DNA of 64,000 nt from Solwaraspora sp. WMMD1047 (GCF_029626155.1 NZ_JARUBL010000001.1:3073501-3137500); one strand, 5' to 3'; positions 31,727 to 41,652 are shown, counted from the stretch's first letter. The notes: generated by a model from the sequence alone, not told the origin. Made by a program: numbers and translations.

Positions 31727-32179
31727 GTGACGAACGTGACCCAGACCGCCCCCATCCGGCTGCGCCCGTACCGCATCCGGGTGACCTGCTGGCTGCTGGC
31801 GACGGCGCTGGTCGTGCTCTTCACGGTGGTCAGCACCGCGCTACGCGGTCCGACCGGCGAGAGCGGCGCGATGTTCCAGCGGGGTGACCAGGCCGCCATG
31901 ATCGGGCTCGGTCTGCTCGGCGCGTTCCTGATCCTGCTCTTCACCCGACCCCGGGTGGAGGCCGACAGCCAGGGGATCCGGGTCCGCAACGTGATCGGCT
32001 CCTACGACCTGCCGTGGGCGGTGGTCCGGGCGATCCGGTTCGACCGCGGCTCGGCCTGGGCCAGCCTCGAACTGCACGACGACGAGCTGGTGCCGCTGCT
32101 GGCCCTGCAGGCGGTCGACAAGGAACGGGCGGTCGACGGGGTCCGGGCGCTGCGCGCCCTGCACACCGCCAACAGCTGA
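31727..32179 (+). CDS. PH-domain membrane protein
   Basis: 150 residues: two hydrophobic segments (~22-40, CWLLATALVVLFTVVST; ~60-76, AAMIGLGLLGAFLILLF) followed by a bacterial PH-like domain (RPRVEADSQGIRVRNVIGSYDLPWAVVRAIRFDRGSAW). A PH-domain gene at this position, just before infC, is common in Micromonosporaceae. The GTG at 31727 lies seven bases after CAGACT, a plausible -10 box, so the gene is probably leaderless. Membrane-anchored; function unknown. Confidence 0.78.
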   Translation: MTNVTQTAPIRLRPYRIRVTCWLLATALVVLFTVVSTALRGPTGESGAMFQRGDQAAMIGLGLLGAFLILLFTRPRVEADSQGIRVRNVIGSYDLPWAVVRAIRFDRGSAWASLELHDDELVPLLALQAVDKERAVDGVRALRALHTANS

Positions 32180-32235
32180 GCGGCGCCGGCCGCTCCCGAC
32201 CGGCGGGTCGTTTCCCGCCGCGCCGTCCCACCTGG

Positions 32236-32517
32236 TAGTCTTGACGAGTCGACCACTGTCGGTTAGTCACGCCTCCCGCGCGACGAACTCGGCAGTCACG
32301 AAGCGGAGCGCCTGCTCCCACCCGCGTCGCCCCTGTTGGCGGCCGGGTCCGGTCACCGGCCACGGGAGCCGATCCCGCGGCCGGCAGTGCGGCACCCGCC
32401 GCCCGACGACCGGTCGAGCAGGCCCTGGCATGTGTGCCGGGGCCTTCTGCTTTCTGGTCGGCGGCAGGACCGGTGACGCTGACGCGTCGCCGGTGAGGAT
32501 CGCAACGAGGAGGCCAC
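32236..32517 (+). promoter_or_regulatory. infC promoter and long 5' leader
   Basis: TAGTCT (32236-32241) fits a -10 box, giving a leader of about 270 bases without a convincing gene. It contains several GC-rich hairpins and, at 32418-32454, a terminator-like hairpin followed by TTTCT. Long structured leaders before infC-rpmI-rplT are the known site of L20- or IF3-dependent control in other bacteria; the mechanism here is inferred. Confidence 0.5.
32418..32455 (+). terminator. Attenuator-like hairpin in the infC leader
   Basis: GCAGGCCCTGGCA pairs with TGCCGGGGCCTTCTGC (bulged stem, four-base loop) and is followed by TTTCT, one of the few U-tract hairpins in the window. It is about 65 bases before infC. 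Confidence 0.5.
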
Positions 32518-33144
32518 ATCAGCGTCGAACCACGCGTGAACGAGCAGATCCGGGCACGTGAGGTCCGACTGGTCGGCCCTGAGGGTGAGCAGGTGGGCAT
32601 CGTCCCGCTGGAGCGCGCCCTGCAGCTGGCCGCGGACGTCGACCTGGACCTGGTCGAGGTTGCGCCACTGGCACGCCCGCCGGTGTGCAAGCTCATGGAC
32701 TTCGGCAAGTTCAAGTACGAGAGCGCACTCAAGGCGCGCGAAGCCCGGCGCAACCAGCAACAGACCGTCATCAAGGAGATGAAGCTCCGGCCGAAGATCG
32801 ACCCGCACGACTACGAGACCAAGAAGGGTCACGTGGTGCGGTTCCTGAAGGCCGGCGACAAGGTCAAGGTGACCATCATGTTCCGCGGTCGGGAGCAGAG
32901 CCGACCGGAGCTGGGCCACCGGCTCCTGCGCCGGCTCGAATCGGAGATCTCGGAGCTGGGGTACGTCGAGGCCGCCCCCAAGCAGGACGGCCGTAACATG
33001 ATCATGGTGCTCGCGCCCCACCGGGCGACAAAGGCCGCCGCAGCCGCCGCCGTGGCGGCGAAGGCCGGCCCGTCGCGCGAGCGGGACGCCGACACCGAGG
33101 CGCCGCAGGCCGGGGCCGAACCCGCCGGGACCGCCGGCGAGTAA
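32518..33144 (+). CDS. infC: Translation initiation factor IF-3, apparent AUC start
   Basis: 208 residues. IF-3 N domain ([20 protein letters not shown]), linker and C domain ([46 protein letters not shown]), then an Ala/Glu-rich tail of ~35 residues. IF-3 binds the 30S subunit and checks start codons. No ATG, GTG or TTG is suitably placed: GAGGAGG (32507-32513) is followed by ATC at 32518, and translation from there gives [12 protein letters not shown], aligning with the usual actinobacterial N terminus. The next conventional codon, GTG 32536, is 22 bases from the ribosome site. A rare start codon is also used by infC in E. coli (AUU) and Myxococcus (AUC), where it allows autoregulation. Confidence 0.95.
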   Translation: MSVEPRVNEQIRAREVRLVGPEGEQVGIVPLERALQLAADVDLDLVEVAPLARPPVCKLMDFGKFKYESALKAREARRNQQQTVIKEMKLRPKIDPHDYETKKGHVVRFLKAGDKVKVTIMFRGREQSRPELGHRLLRRLESEISELGYVEAAPKQDGRNMIMVLAPHRATKAAAAAAVAAKAGPSRERDADTEAPQAGAEPAGTAGE

Positions 33145-33163
33145 CAGGGGAGAGACGCAACAG

Positions 33164-33358
33164 ATGCCGAAGATGAAGAGCCACACCGGTATGGGAAAGC
33201 GGGTCCGGGTAACCGGCCGCGGCAAGATCATGTCCCAGCAGGCGGGGTTGCGCCACAACCTTGAGAAGAAGGCCTCGACCCGGACCCGCAGGCTGACCGG
33301 CCTGACCGAGGTCGCCAAGGCCGACGTCAAGCGAATCAAGAAGCTGCTGGGCCGCTGA
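33164..33358 (+). CDS. rpmI: 50S ribosomal protein L35
   Basis: 64 residues, the standard length, beginning MPKMKSHTGMGKRVRVTGRGK and strongly basic throughout. It follows infC by 19 bases with a GGGGAGAG site and precedes rplT by 32 bases, the conserved infC-rpmI-rplT order. It is part of the large ribosomal subunit. Confidence 0.98.
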   Translation: MPKMKSHTGMGKRVRVTGRGKIMSQQAGLRHNLEKKASTRTRRLTGLTEVAKADVKRIKKLLGR

Positions 33359-33390
33359 CGCGAGCCACTTGACCTGAAGGAGTAGTTGAG

Positions 33391-33783
33391 ATGGCACGCG
33401 TCAAGCGGGCTGTGAATGCCCAGAAGAAGCGCCGTTCGCTGCTGGATGACGCCAGCGGCTACCGGGGCCAGCGCTCCCGGCTGTACCGCAAGGCCAAGGA
33501 GCAGGTGCTGCACTCGATGCAGTACGCCTACCGGGACCGGCGCGACCGCAAGGGTGACTTCCGGCAGCTCTGGATCACCCGGATCAACGCGGGTGCCCGG
33601 GCGAACGGGATGACCTACAACCGGCTCATCCAGGGGCTCCGGCTCGCCGGAGTCGAGGTCGACCGCAAGATCCTGGCCGACCTCGCCGTCACCGACGCGG
33701 CCGCCTTCGCGGCCATCGTCGAGGTGGCCCGGGCCGCCGTCGCGGCCGAGGGCACCGGGGGCGCGTCCGCCCAGGCCGCCTGA
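33391..33783 (+). CDS. rplT: 50S ribosomal protein L20
   Basis: 130 residues beginning [38 protein letters not shown], the conserved rRNA-binding N-terminal helix, and containing the [11 protein letters not shown] core. A short Ala-rich C-terminal extension follows. L20 binds 23S rRNA early in assembly and in many bacteria represses its own operon through the leader RNA. AAGGAG lies eight bases before the ATG. Confidence 0.98.
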   Translation: MARVKRAVNAQKKRRSLLDDASGYRGQRSRLYRKAKEQVLHSMQYAYRDRRDRKGDFRQLWITRINAGARANGMTYNRLIQGLRLAGVEVDRKILADLAVTDAAAFAAIVEVARAAVAAEGTGGASAQAA

Positions 33784-33806
33784 ACCGACCCCGCGAGGCG
33801 TCCCAC

Positions 33807-34676
33807 ATGCCGTCCAGACAGCAGGTGGGGCGCCTCGACCGTGGGCGGGACCCGGACGCCGCGCTGTTCACCGCGCGTACCCCCCGGATCGTCGCCGCCC
33901 GGCGGCTGCACCGCCGCCGCGACCGCGACGGCACCGGCCGGTTCCTCGCCGAGGGACCACAGGCCGTCCGGGAGGCGCTGGCCCACCCGGACCACCCGGT
34001 GGTCGAGCTGTTCGGCACACCGGCGGCCTTCCAGCGGTACGCCGACCTCGTCACCGCCGCCGCCGACCGGGACGTTCGGGTCTCCGCCGTCACCGACGAC
34101 GGTCTGGCCGCGCTCGCCGAGACGGTGGCCCCGCAGGGGCTGGTGGCGGTCTGCCGGCACCTCGACGTGCCGCTGGCCGCCGCGCTCGACCGGGCGCCAT
34201 CGCTGGTGGCCGTGCTCGCCGGCATCCGCGACCCGGGCAACGCCGGTACCGTGCTGCGCACCGCCGACGCCGCCGGTGCCGGTGCGGTGGTCTTCGCCGG
34301 CGACGCCGTCGACCCGTACAACGGCAAGTGCGTGCGGGCCTCGGCCGGCAGCCTGTTCCACGTCGACCTGGTCCGGGCCGCCGACCCGGCCGAGGTGGTA
34401 GCGACGCTACGTTCCCGCGGACACACCGTGCTGGCCGCCTCCGGGTACGGCGAGACCGACCTGGACGCGCTCCTCGACGGCGGTGGCCTGACCGGTCCGA
34501 CCGGCTGGCTGTTCGGCACCGAGGCGCACGGACTCCCCGCCGAGCTGGCCGCGCTCGCCGACGCGCGGGTCCGGGTGCCGCTGCACGGCCGGGCCGAGAG
34601 CCTTAACCTGGCTGCCGCCGCGGCCGTCTGCCTGTACGCTTCTGCCAGAGCACTGCGATCGAGGGAGTCACCGTGA
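33807..34676 (+). CDS. SpoU/TrmH-family rRNA 2'-O-methyltransferase
   Basis: 289 residues. N-terminal RNA-binding region (FLAEGPQAVREAL) and SPOUT catalytic domain with the three motifs: VAVLAGIRDPGNAGTVLRTADAAGAGAVV (motif 1), GTEAHGLPAE (motif 2) and VPLHGRAESLNLAAAAAVCLY (motif 3), which form the SAM-binding knot. The gene is commonly found between rplT and pheS in actinobacteria and methylates a ribose in rRNA; the target nucleotide cannot be told from sequence. It starts 23 bases after rplT. Confidence 0.93.
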   Translation: MPSRQQVGRLDRGRDPDAALFTARTPRIVAARRLHRRRDRDGTGRFLAEGPQAVREALAHPDHPVVELFGTPAAFQRYADLVTAAADRDVRVSAVTDDGLAALAETVAPQGLVAVCRHLDVPLAAALDRAPSLVAVLAGIRDPGNAGTVLRTADAAGAGAVVFAGDAVDPYNGKCVRASAGSLFHVDLVRAADPAEVVATLRSRGHTVLAASGYGETDLDALLDGGGLTGPTGWLFGTEAHGLPAELAALADARVRVPLHGRAESLNLAAAAAVCLYASARALRSRESP

Positions 34677-34735
34677 TGAGTGCCATCCGGCACTTGTTTA
34701 GCCAGCCCGCCGGTGTCGGCGGGCGGCAGGGCTGA
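34676..34735 (+). CDS. Possible 19-residue leader peptide before pheS
   Basis: ATG 34676 shares its A with the stop of the methyltransferase gene and encodes MSAIRHLFSQPAGVGGRQG. It contains TTG and TTT codons, both rare here, the latter a Phe codon, and a seven-bp hairpin (34705-34711 with 34718-34724) lies inside it. It could be an attenuator peptide for pheST, but a -10-like TAAACT further down suggests a separate pheS promoter. Low confidence. Confidence 0.3.
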   Translation: MSAIRHLFSQPAGVGGRQG

Positions 34736-34820
34736 CCTTCCAGGTCGCCGACGGCTGACCATCGAGCAGCCATTCCCTGCGCACCTCCCACCGGCGGGCT
34801 GCGGCCCAGCCGCGCCTCCG

Positions 34821-36032
<1,212 letters not shown>

Positions 36033-36033
36033 C

Positions 36034-38562
36034 ATGCGACTACCAGTCAGTTGGCTGCGCGAGTACGTCGAGCTGCCCGCCGACCTGACCCCGGAGGCGC
36101 TGGAGCAGGCGCTGATCGGGCTGGGCATCGAGGTCGAGTCCGTGGTGGACCTGCGGGACAGCGTCACCGGCCCGCTGGTGGTCGGCGAGGTCCGCGAGAT
36201 CGAGGAGCTGACCGGTTTCAAGAAGCCGATCCGGTTCTGCCGGGTGGACGTCGGGGACGCCAACGGCACCGGCGAGCTTCAGGAGATCGTCTGTGGGGCC
36301 ACCAACTTCGCCCCCGGCGACAAGGTGGTGGTGATCCTGCCCGGCGGGGTGCTGCCCGGCGGCTTCGCCATCGGCGCCCGGCGCACCTACGGCCACAACT
36401 CCAACGGCATGATCTGCTCGGTGCGGGAGCTGGGGCTCGGCGACGACCACTCCGGCATCCTGGTGCTGCCGCCGGAGACGCCGGCCCGGCCGGGCGACGA
36501 CGCCCGGCCGGTGGTCGGCCTGGACGACATCGTCGTGGACATGGAGATCACCCCGGACCGGGGCTACGCGCTGTCGGTGCGCGGGGTGGCCCGGGAGCTG
36601 TCGCACGCCCTCGGGGTGCCGTTCACCGACCCCGGCGCCGCCCCGGCACCGGGTGCCACGGCCGAGCCCGCGTACCCGATCGAGGTCCGCGACACCGTCG
36701 GCTGCGACCGGTTCGCGGCCCGGGTGGTGCGCGGGGTCGACCCGACCGCGACCAGCCCGCAGTGGCTGCGGAGGCGGCTCACCGTGGCCGGCATCCGGGT
36801 CATCTCGCTGCCGGTGGACATCACCAACTACCTGATGCTGGAGCTGGGCCAGCCGATGCACGCCTTCGACCTGGACCGGCTGGCCGGGCCGCTGGTGGTG
36901 CGCCGGGCGGTGCCCGGGGAGAAGCTGACCACACTGGACGGAGTGACCCGGGAACTGGTCGCCGAGGACATGGTGATCTGCGACGCCGGGCAGCCGAACC
37001 CGGTCGCCGGCGACGACGCCGGGGCGCCGATCTCGCTCGCCGCCGTGATGGGCGGCGAGACCAGCGAGGTCATCGCCAGCACCACGAACGTGCTGTTCGA
37101 GGCGGCGCACTGGGACCGGGTGATGGTGGGCCGCACCGCCCGCCGGCACAAGCTGTTCAGCGAGGCCGCCAAGCGCTGGGAGCGCGGCGTCGACCCGGCG
37201 CTGGCGCTGGTCGCCATCGACCGGGCGGTGCGGCTGCTCGTCGAACACGGCGGCGGGGTGGCCGACGACGGCATCACCGACCTGGACCACGTCCGCGCGC
37301 CCGCACCGGTGACCATCCCGGCCGACCTGCCGGGGCGGCGCTCCGGGGTGCCGTACCCGCCGCAGCGGGTGGTGGAGCTGCTGGAGACCGTCGGCTGCGC
37401 GGTGACCGCCGACGGCGACCGGCTGACCGTCACCCCGCCGACCTGGCGGCCCGACCTGATCGACCCGGCCGACCTGGTCGAGGAGGTGGTCCGGCTCGAC
37501 GGATACGACAAGATTCCGTCGGTGCTGCCGGTGGCGCCCCCGGGGCGGGGCCTCACGGCCTCGCAGCGGCGCCGCCGGGCCGTCGCCCGGGCGCTGTCCG
37601 AGCAGGGGTACGTCGAGGTGCTGGCCTACCCGTTCGTCAGCCCAGACCTGATGGATCGGCTCGGGGTGCCCGCCGACGACCCCCGGCGGCCCGCGGTGCG
37701 GGTGGCCAACCCGCTGTCGGACACCGAACCGCTGCTGCGCACCACGCTGCTCGGCCCGCTGCTGGCGATCCTGCGCCGCAACATCGGCCGGGGGCACCGG
37801 GACCTGGCCCTCTACGAGATCGGGGCGGTGTTCCGGCCGCGGCCGGGCGCCGGTCGCCCGCCGGTCATGGGGGTGGCCGACCGGCCTACGGAGGCCGAGT
37901 TCGCCGCCGCCGACGCGGTGGTGCCGCACCAGCCCCGGCACGTGGCCGCCGTGCTCGCCGGGGAACTCGACCGGGCCGGCTGGTGGGGACCCGGGCGCCC
38001 GGCGGACTGGGCGGACGCCATCGAGGCCGGCCGGGTGGTGCTGGCCGCCGCCGGCATCCCGGCCGAGCGGGTGAGTGTCCGGGCGGCGCGGTACGCGCCG
38101 TGGCACCCGGGTCGCTGCGCCGAACTGCTCGTCGACGGGGCGGTGGTCGGGCACGCCGGGGAGCTGCATCCGGCGGTCCTGGACGGGTTGGAGCTTCCCC
38201 GGCGTACCGGTGCCATGGAGCTGGACCTGGACGCGGTGCCGGCGGCGCCGGTCGTGCCGGCACCCCGGGTCTCCGGCTTCCCGCCGGCGCTGATCGACGT
38301 GGCGCTGGTGCTGGACGAGTCGGTGCCGGCCTCCGATGTGGAGCGTGCGCTGGTCGAGGGCGCGGGTGACCTGCTGGAATCGGTGCGGCTCTTCGACGTG
38401 TACGCCTCAGCGCAGCTCGGCGAGGGGCGCCGGTCGTTGGCCTACAACCTCACCTTCCGGGCGCCGGACCGGACGCTCACCGGTGAGGAGGCGGTGGCCG
38501 CCCGGGACGCGGCGGTCGCCGTCGCTGCCGACCGGTTCGGCGCGGTGTTGCGCGGCGCCTGA
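36034..38562 (+). CDS. pheT: Phenylalanyl-tRNA synthetase beta subunit
   Basis: 842 residues. Starts MRLPVSWLREYVELP. An OB-fold tRNA-binding domain (~40-150, including VCGATNFAPGDKVVVILPG), B3/B4 editing domain (~210-370), B5 domain (~395-470), a catalytic-like core and the C-terminal ferredoxin-fold anticodon-binding domain (~745-842, ending TFRAPDRTLTGEEAVAARDA) are all present and full length. It hydrolyses mischarged Tyr-tRNAPhe and contributes to tRNA binding. It is followed by a strong terminator. Confidence 0.98.
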   Translation: MRLPVSWLREYVELPADLTPEALEQALIGLGIEVESVVDLRDSVTGPLVVGEVREIEELTGFKKPIRFCRVDVGDANGTGELQEIVCGATNFAPGDKVVVILPGGVLPGGFAIGARRTYGHNSNGMICSVRELGLGDDHSGILVLPPETPARPGDDARPVVGLDDIVVDMEITPDRGYALSVRGVARELSHALGVPFTDPGAAPAPGATAEPAYPIEVRDTVGCDRFAARVVRGVDPTATSPQWLRRRLTVAGIRVISLPVDITNYLMLELGQPMHAFDLDRLAGPLVVRRAVPGEKLTTLDGVTRELVAEDMVICDAGQPNPVAGDDAGAPISLAAVMGGETSEVIASTTNVLFEAAHWDRVMVGRTARRHKLFSEAAKRWERGVDPALALVAIDRAVRLLVEHGGGVADDGITDLDHVRAPAPVTIPADLPGRRSGVPYPPQRVVELLETVGCAVTADGDRLTVTPPTWRPDLIDPADLVEEVVRLDGYDKIPSVLPVAPPGRGLTASQRRRRAVARALSEQGYVEVLAYPFVSPDLMDRLGVPADDPRRPAVRVANPLSDTEPLLRTTLLGPLLAILRRNIGRGHRDLALYEIGAVFRPRPGAGRPPVMGVADRPTEAEFAAADAVVPHQPRHVAAVLAGELDRAGWWGPGRPADWADAIEAGRVVLAAAGIPAERVSVRAARYAPWHPGRCAELLVDGAVVGHAGELHPAVLDGLELPRRTGAMELDLDAVPAAPVVPAPRVSGFPPALIDVALVLDESVPASDVERALVEGAGDLLESVRLFDVYASAQLGEGRRSLAYNLTFRAPDRTLTGEEAVAARDAAVAVAADRFGAVLRGA

Positions 38563-38576
38563 CCGGCTGCGGTGCC

Positions 38577-38621
38577 GCAGACGGGTGGCCGGTCACGGGA
38601 AGTGACCGGCCACCCGTCTGC
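38577..38621 (+). terminator. Strong terminator after pheST
   Basis: A perfect 20-bp stem (38577-38596 with 38602-38621) and a five-base loop, 14 bases after the pheT stop. No U tract. Confidence 0.85.
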
Positions 38622-38789
38622 ATGGTTCAACCTGATCGACTCCAGCCGGGAGACCGCGCAGGCGTCCGGCCGGGCGTCACCCGGACTGCGGGAGAACCGG
38701 GTTTTCAGCCGGGTACGTTGCCGACCTCCGAATAGGAGGCGGAGCGGAGTGCTCGGTCGGGCCGGACAACGTCCGCCGGACCGGAACCA

Positions 38790-40121
38790 GTGTGGCAAGC
38801 TGTCGCGGTGCTCGCGTCGCCACCTGCCCCCGCGCTACCGCTGATCGGGCAGCCACCGGGGTTTCTGCTCATCGTCCTGACCGCGATGTGTCTGGTGGTG
38901 TTCGTCGTAGCCGCGGTGCGGAGGTGGGGTCCGAAGCTCTGGCTGGCGGTGCTGGTCGCGTTGGCTCTCCGCCTGGTCGCGGCCGTGTTGACCTACGGTC
39001 GGACGCCGAAGGATGTGGCGGTCTACTTCCACGATGCCGGACAGGCGATCCTCGACGGGTACGACCCAGTGACCCACCTGCCCGACTTCCAGTGGAACTT
39101 CCTCCCGCTGATGCCGTACGTGTTCGCGGCCGAAATCTCCACCGGCATTCCGTGGGAGGCCGCCTCCAAGATCTCGCCGATCCTCGCCGATCTGGTGCTC
39201 GTCGTGCTGCTCGCCAAGCTTGCCGGCGCGGAGTACGGCCGGCGGTTCGCCCTGTTGTACGCGGTGTGTCCGGTCGCGGTGCTGGTCACCGCCGTGCACG
39301 GCCAGGTGGAGCCGGTGGCGCTGGCGCTGGGGGTGGCCGGACTTCTGGTGGCCCGCCGCGGTCGCCTCTTCTGGTCCGGGGTCCTTGTCGGGCTGGCGAT
39401 CGCCAGCAAGACCTGGCCGGTGGTGCTCCTCCCGGGCGTGCTCCGGGAGGTGCCCATCCGTCGGTGGTGGCAGGTGCTGCTCGGCGTCGGGCTGATGCCA
39501 CTGATATTCCTGCTGAGTGTTCCGCTGGTGCTGGGCGAATCGCTGACCGCCGCGGTTGAGGTGCTCTCGTCGTATCGATCGCTGGTGGGGCGTTGGGGCT
39601 GGGGTGGCCTGCTCCACCTCGCCGATCTGATCGAGGGAATCGGCTATACCAGTCCGAAGATCGACTTCTATCAGCCGATCGGGACAGCGGTGACTGCGGT
39701 GGCGGTGATCGGTGCGATCCTGTGGTTCCGCCATGCGGACGGCGTCACCATGACGGCGGCCGTGCTGCTGCTCTTCCTGTCGGTCAGCATCGGATTCGGA
39801 ACCCAGTATCTGCTATGGCCGGTCCCCTTCGTGCTGCTGCTCGGTCGGCGCTGGGGCCTGGCCTTCGTGCTTGCGGCGAGTTGCTACACGGCGACCTTCT
39901 ACCTGTGGGTGGCTCTGCTGCCCGGCCGCGAGGACATTCTGGACCCGATCCTGGTATGGGGCTCGCTGCCGGTCATCGCCACGGCCCTGGCCGCCGTGCC
40001 GTGGTCGTCAGGTGGCCCTCGTCGGCACGAGCCGAACCCGGGCCCGGAGGCGACAGCCAGCTCTCGAACCGACCCGGTGAGCCCCGCTGCTCACTCCGGC
40101 GGGTCGAGCCTGGCGACCTGA
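38790..40121 (+). CDS. Polytopic membrane protein, glycosyltransferase (GT87/mannosyltransferase-like)
   Basis: About 443 residues with 10 or more hydrophobic helices. The first loop carries DVAVYFHDAGQAILDGYDPV, the acidic pattern seen in polyprenol-phosphate-dependent GT-C transferases, followed by VTAVHGQVEPVALALGVAGLL and GLAIASKTWPVVLLPGVL, typical of DUF2029/GT87 relatives. It probably transfers a sugar from a lipid carrier at the membrane. The C-terminal ~40 residues are hydrophilic and Ser/Pro-rich. GTG 38790 lacks a ribosome site; GTG 38808, six bases after CAAGCT, is an equally good leaderless start. GC content is slightly lower (~63%) than its neighbours. Confidence 0.78.
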   Translation: MWQAVAVLASPPAPALPLIGQPPGFLLIVLTAMCLVVFVVAAVRRWGPKLWLAVLVALALRLVAAVLTYGRTPKDVAVYFHDAGQAILDGYDPVTHLPDFQWNFLPLMPYVFAAEISTGIPWEAASKISPILADLVLVVLLAKLAGAEYGRRFALLYAVCPVAVLVTAVHGQVEPVALALGVAGLLVARRGRLFWSGVLVGLAIASKTWPVVLLPGVLREVPIRRWWQVLLGVGLMPLIFLLSVPLVLGESLTAAVEVLSSYRSLVGRWGWGGLLHLADLIEGIGYTSPKIDFYQPIGTAVTAVAVIGAILWFRHADGVTMTAAVLLLFLSVSIGFGTQYLLWPVPFVLLLGRRWGLAFVLAASCYTATFYLWVALLPGREDILDPILVWGSLPVIATALAAVPWSSGGPRRHEPNPGPEATASSRTDPVSPAAHSGGSSLAT

Positions 40122-40145
40122 CGGAGCCGGTCCAGGTCCCGGACG

Positions 40146-40505
40146 GTGATCCGGCCCAGCCCGAGCCGCCGCGGTCGCCGGTGCCGCCGCCGCCACCCGT
40201 TCCGGAATCCGTCAGCCATCGCCGGGATCCGAGGAGCTGACCGGCGTTGGCGCGAGGTGCTGCGCGGTCTGGAGCAGGACCCCGAGACGTCGTACGCGGC
40301 CCGGCTGACCGGGAAGCGGTTCGCGCAGGTGTTCGGTGAGTACGTCCGGGATCGGCAACGGGTGGTGCCGGATCTGGTCACGCTCCTGCAGTCCGCGCTG
40401 AAGGGGCACGGCGAACTGGGGATGGGCCCGTCGGAGTACACCGAGGCATGGGATGTGGCGTTGCGCACGTACCAGCGCCAGCACGGGATGATCGACGCCG
40501 GCTGA
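40146..40505 (+). CDS. Small hypothetical protein, possibly frame-disrupted at its 5' end
   Basis: The C-terminal ~85 residues (WREVLRGLEQDPETSYAARL, GKRFAQVFGEYVRDRQRVV, YTEAWDVALRTYQRQHGM) look like a genuine helical protein. The first ~35 codons are Arg-rich noise, while the +2 frame over the same DNA reads a Pro-rich segment (PRSPVPPPPPVPESVS), which would suit a disordered N terminus. So the real gene may start further upstream and contain a frameshift near 40200-40240. It does not belong to the arginine operon. Function unknown. Confidence 0.45.
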   Translation: MIRPSPSRRGRRCRRRHPFRNPSAIAGIRGADRRWREVLRGLEQDPETSYAARLTGKRFAQVFGEYVRDRQRVVPDLVTLLQSALKGHGELGMGPSEYTEAWDVALRTYQRQHGMIDAG

Positions 40506-40559
40506 CGGCGTCGCCCGGACGGTGGTCCCGTTCCCGTTCGGAGCGGCGGAACGGGACAT

Positions 40560-40640
40560 TCTGCAAGATCATGCACTCGCCTGTATGGCATTGCGTCGAG
40601 GAGGAGAAGGCTGATAGCCTTCGCTGCATAGACATGCGGA
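40560..40640 (+). promoter_or_regulatory. ARG boxes (ArgR operator) upstream of argC
   Basis: Three ArgR-like sites: TGCAAGATCATGCA (40562-40575), TGTATGGCATTGC (40582-40594), whose centre is about 20-21 bases from the first as in paired ARG boxes, and TGCATAGACATGCG (40625-40638), just before the argC ribosome site. All have TGNAT-type half sites around AT-rich or short spacers. ArgR with bound arginine would block the operon promoter. Confidence 0.6.
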
Positions 40641-40647
40641 GGTGGGT

Positions 40648-41652
40648 ATGGGAATTCGGGTTGCGGTGGCCGGGGCCAGTGGATACGCGGGCGGCGAGCT
40701 GCTGCGTCTGATCGCCGGGCACCCCGAGTTCGACCTGGTCGCCGCCACCGCGCACAGCCAGGCCGGCCAGCCGCTGGTCGCCGTACACCCGCACCTGGTC
40801 GGGCTCGACCTGGTGCTGGGCCGGACCGAACCGGCGGCCCTGGCCGACGCGGACCTGGTCTTCCTGGCCCTGCCGCACGGCGAGTCCGGCGCCCTCGCGG
40901 CTGCCCTGCCCGACAGCGTCCGGGTCGTCGACCTCGGTGCCGACCACCGGCTGCGCGACGCCGCCGCCTGGGGCGACTACTACGGCGGCCCGCACGCCGG
41001 CGCCTGGACCTACGGGCTGCCGGAGCTGCCCGGCCAGCGGGCCGCGATCGCCGGCTCCACCCGGGTGGCCAACACCGGCTGCTACGCGGCCACCATCACC
41101 CTCGCGCTCGCCCCGCTCATCGCGGCCGGCGCCGTCGACCCGCACGACGTCGTCGTGGTGGCCGCCTCCGGCACCTCCGGCGCCGGCCGGGCCGCCAAGG
41201 CGCACCTGCTCGCCAGCGAGGTGATGGGCGACCTGAGCCCCTACAAGGTCGGCGCGCACCAGCACGTGCCGGAGATCAAACAGGCCACCGGCGCCGCGTC
41301 GCTGTCACTCACCCCCGTGCTCGCCCCGATGCCACGCGGCATCCTCGCCACCGTCACGGCCCGACCGGCCGCCGCCGGCCCCGACCCGCGCACGGTCCTG
41401 ACCGACGCGTACGCCGACGCGGCGTTCGTGCACGTGCTGCCCGAGGGCGCCTGGCCGCACACCGCCGCCACCGCCGGGTCGAACTCCTGCCACCTGCAGG
41501 CAGGCGTCGACCGCGACTCCGGCCGGGTGATCGTGGTCGGCGCGCTGGACAACCTCGGCAAGGGCGCCGCCGGTCAGGCCGTGCAGTGCGCCAACCTGAT
41601 GCTCGGCCTGCCGGAGACCGCCGGCCTGTCGGTCTGGGGGACCGCGCCATGA
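40648..41652 (+). CDS. argC: N-acetyl-gamma-glutamyl-phosphate reductase
   Basis: 334 residues. NADP-binding loop VAVAGASGYAGGELLRL, ADLVFLALPHGES, and catalytic Cys in VANTGCYAATITLAL (~148), plus the GTSGAGRAAKAHLL and GAHQHVPEI segments. It reduces N-acetylglutamyl phosphate to the semialdehyde, step 3 of arginine synthesis. ATG 40648 is preferred to GTG 40642 because GGAGG lies five bases upstream of it. It is the first gene of the arg operon, directly after ArgR sites. Confidence 0.97.
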   Translation: MGIRVAVAGASGYAGGELLRLIAGHPEFDLVAATAHSQAGQPLVAVHPHLVGLDLVLGRTEPAALADADLVFLALPHGESGALAAALPDSVRVVDLGADHRLRDAAAWGDYYGGPHAGAWTYGLPELPGQRAAIAGSTRVANTGCYAATITLALAPLIAAGAVDPHDVVVVAASGTSGAGRAAKAHLLASEVMGDLSPYKVGAHQHVPEIKQATGAASLSLTPVLAPMPRGILATVTARPAAAGPDPRTVLTDAYADAAFVHVLPEGAWPHTAATAGSNSCHLQAGVDRDSGRVIVVGALDNLGKGAAGQAVQCANLMLGLPETAGLSVWGTAP

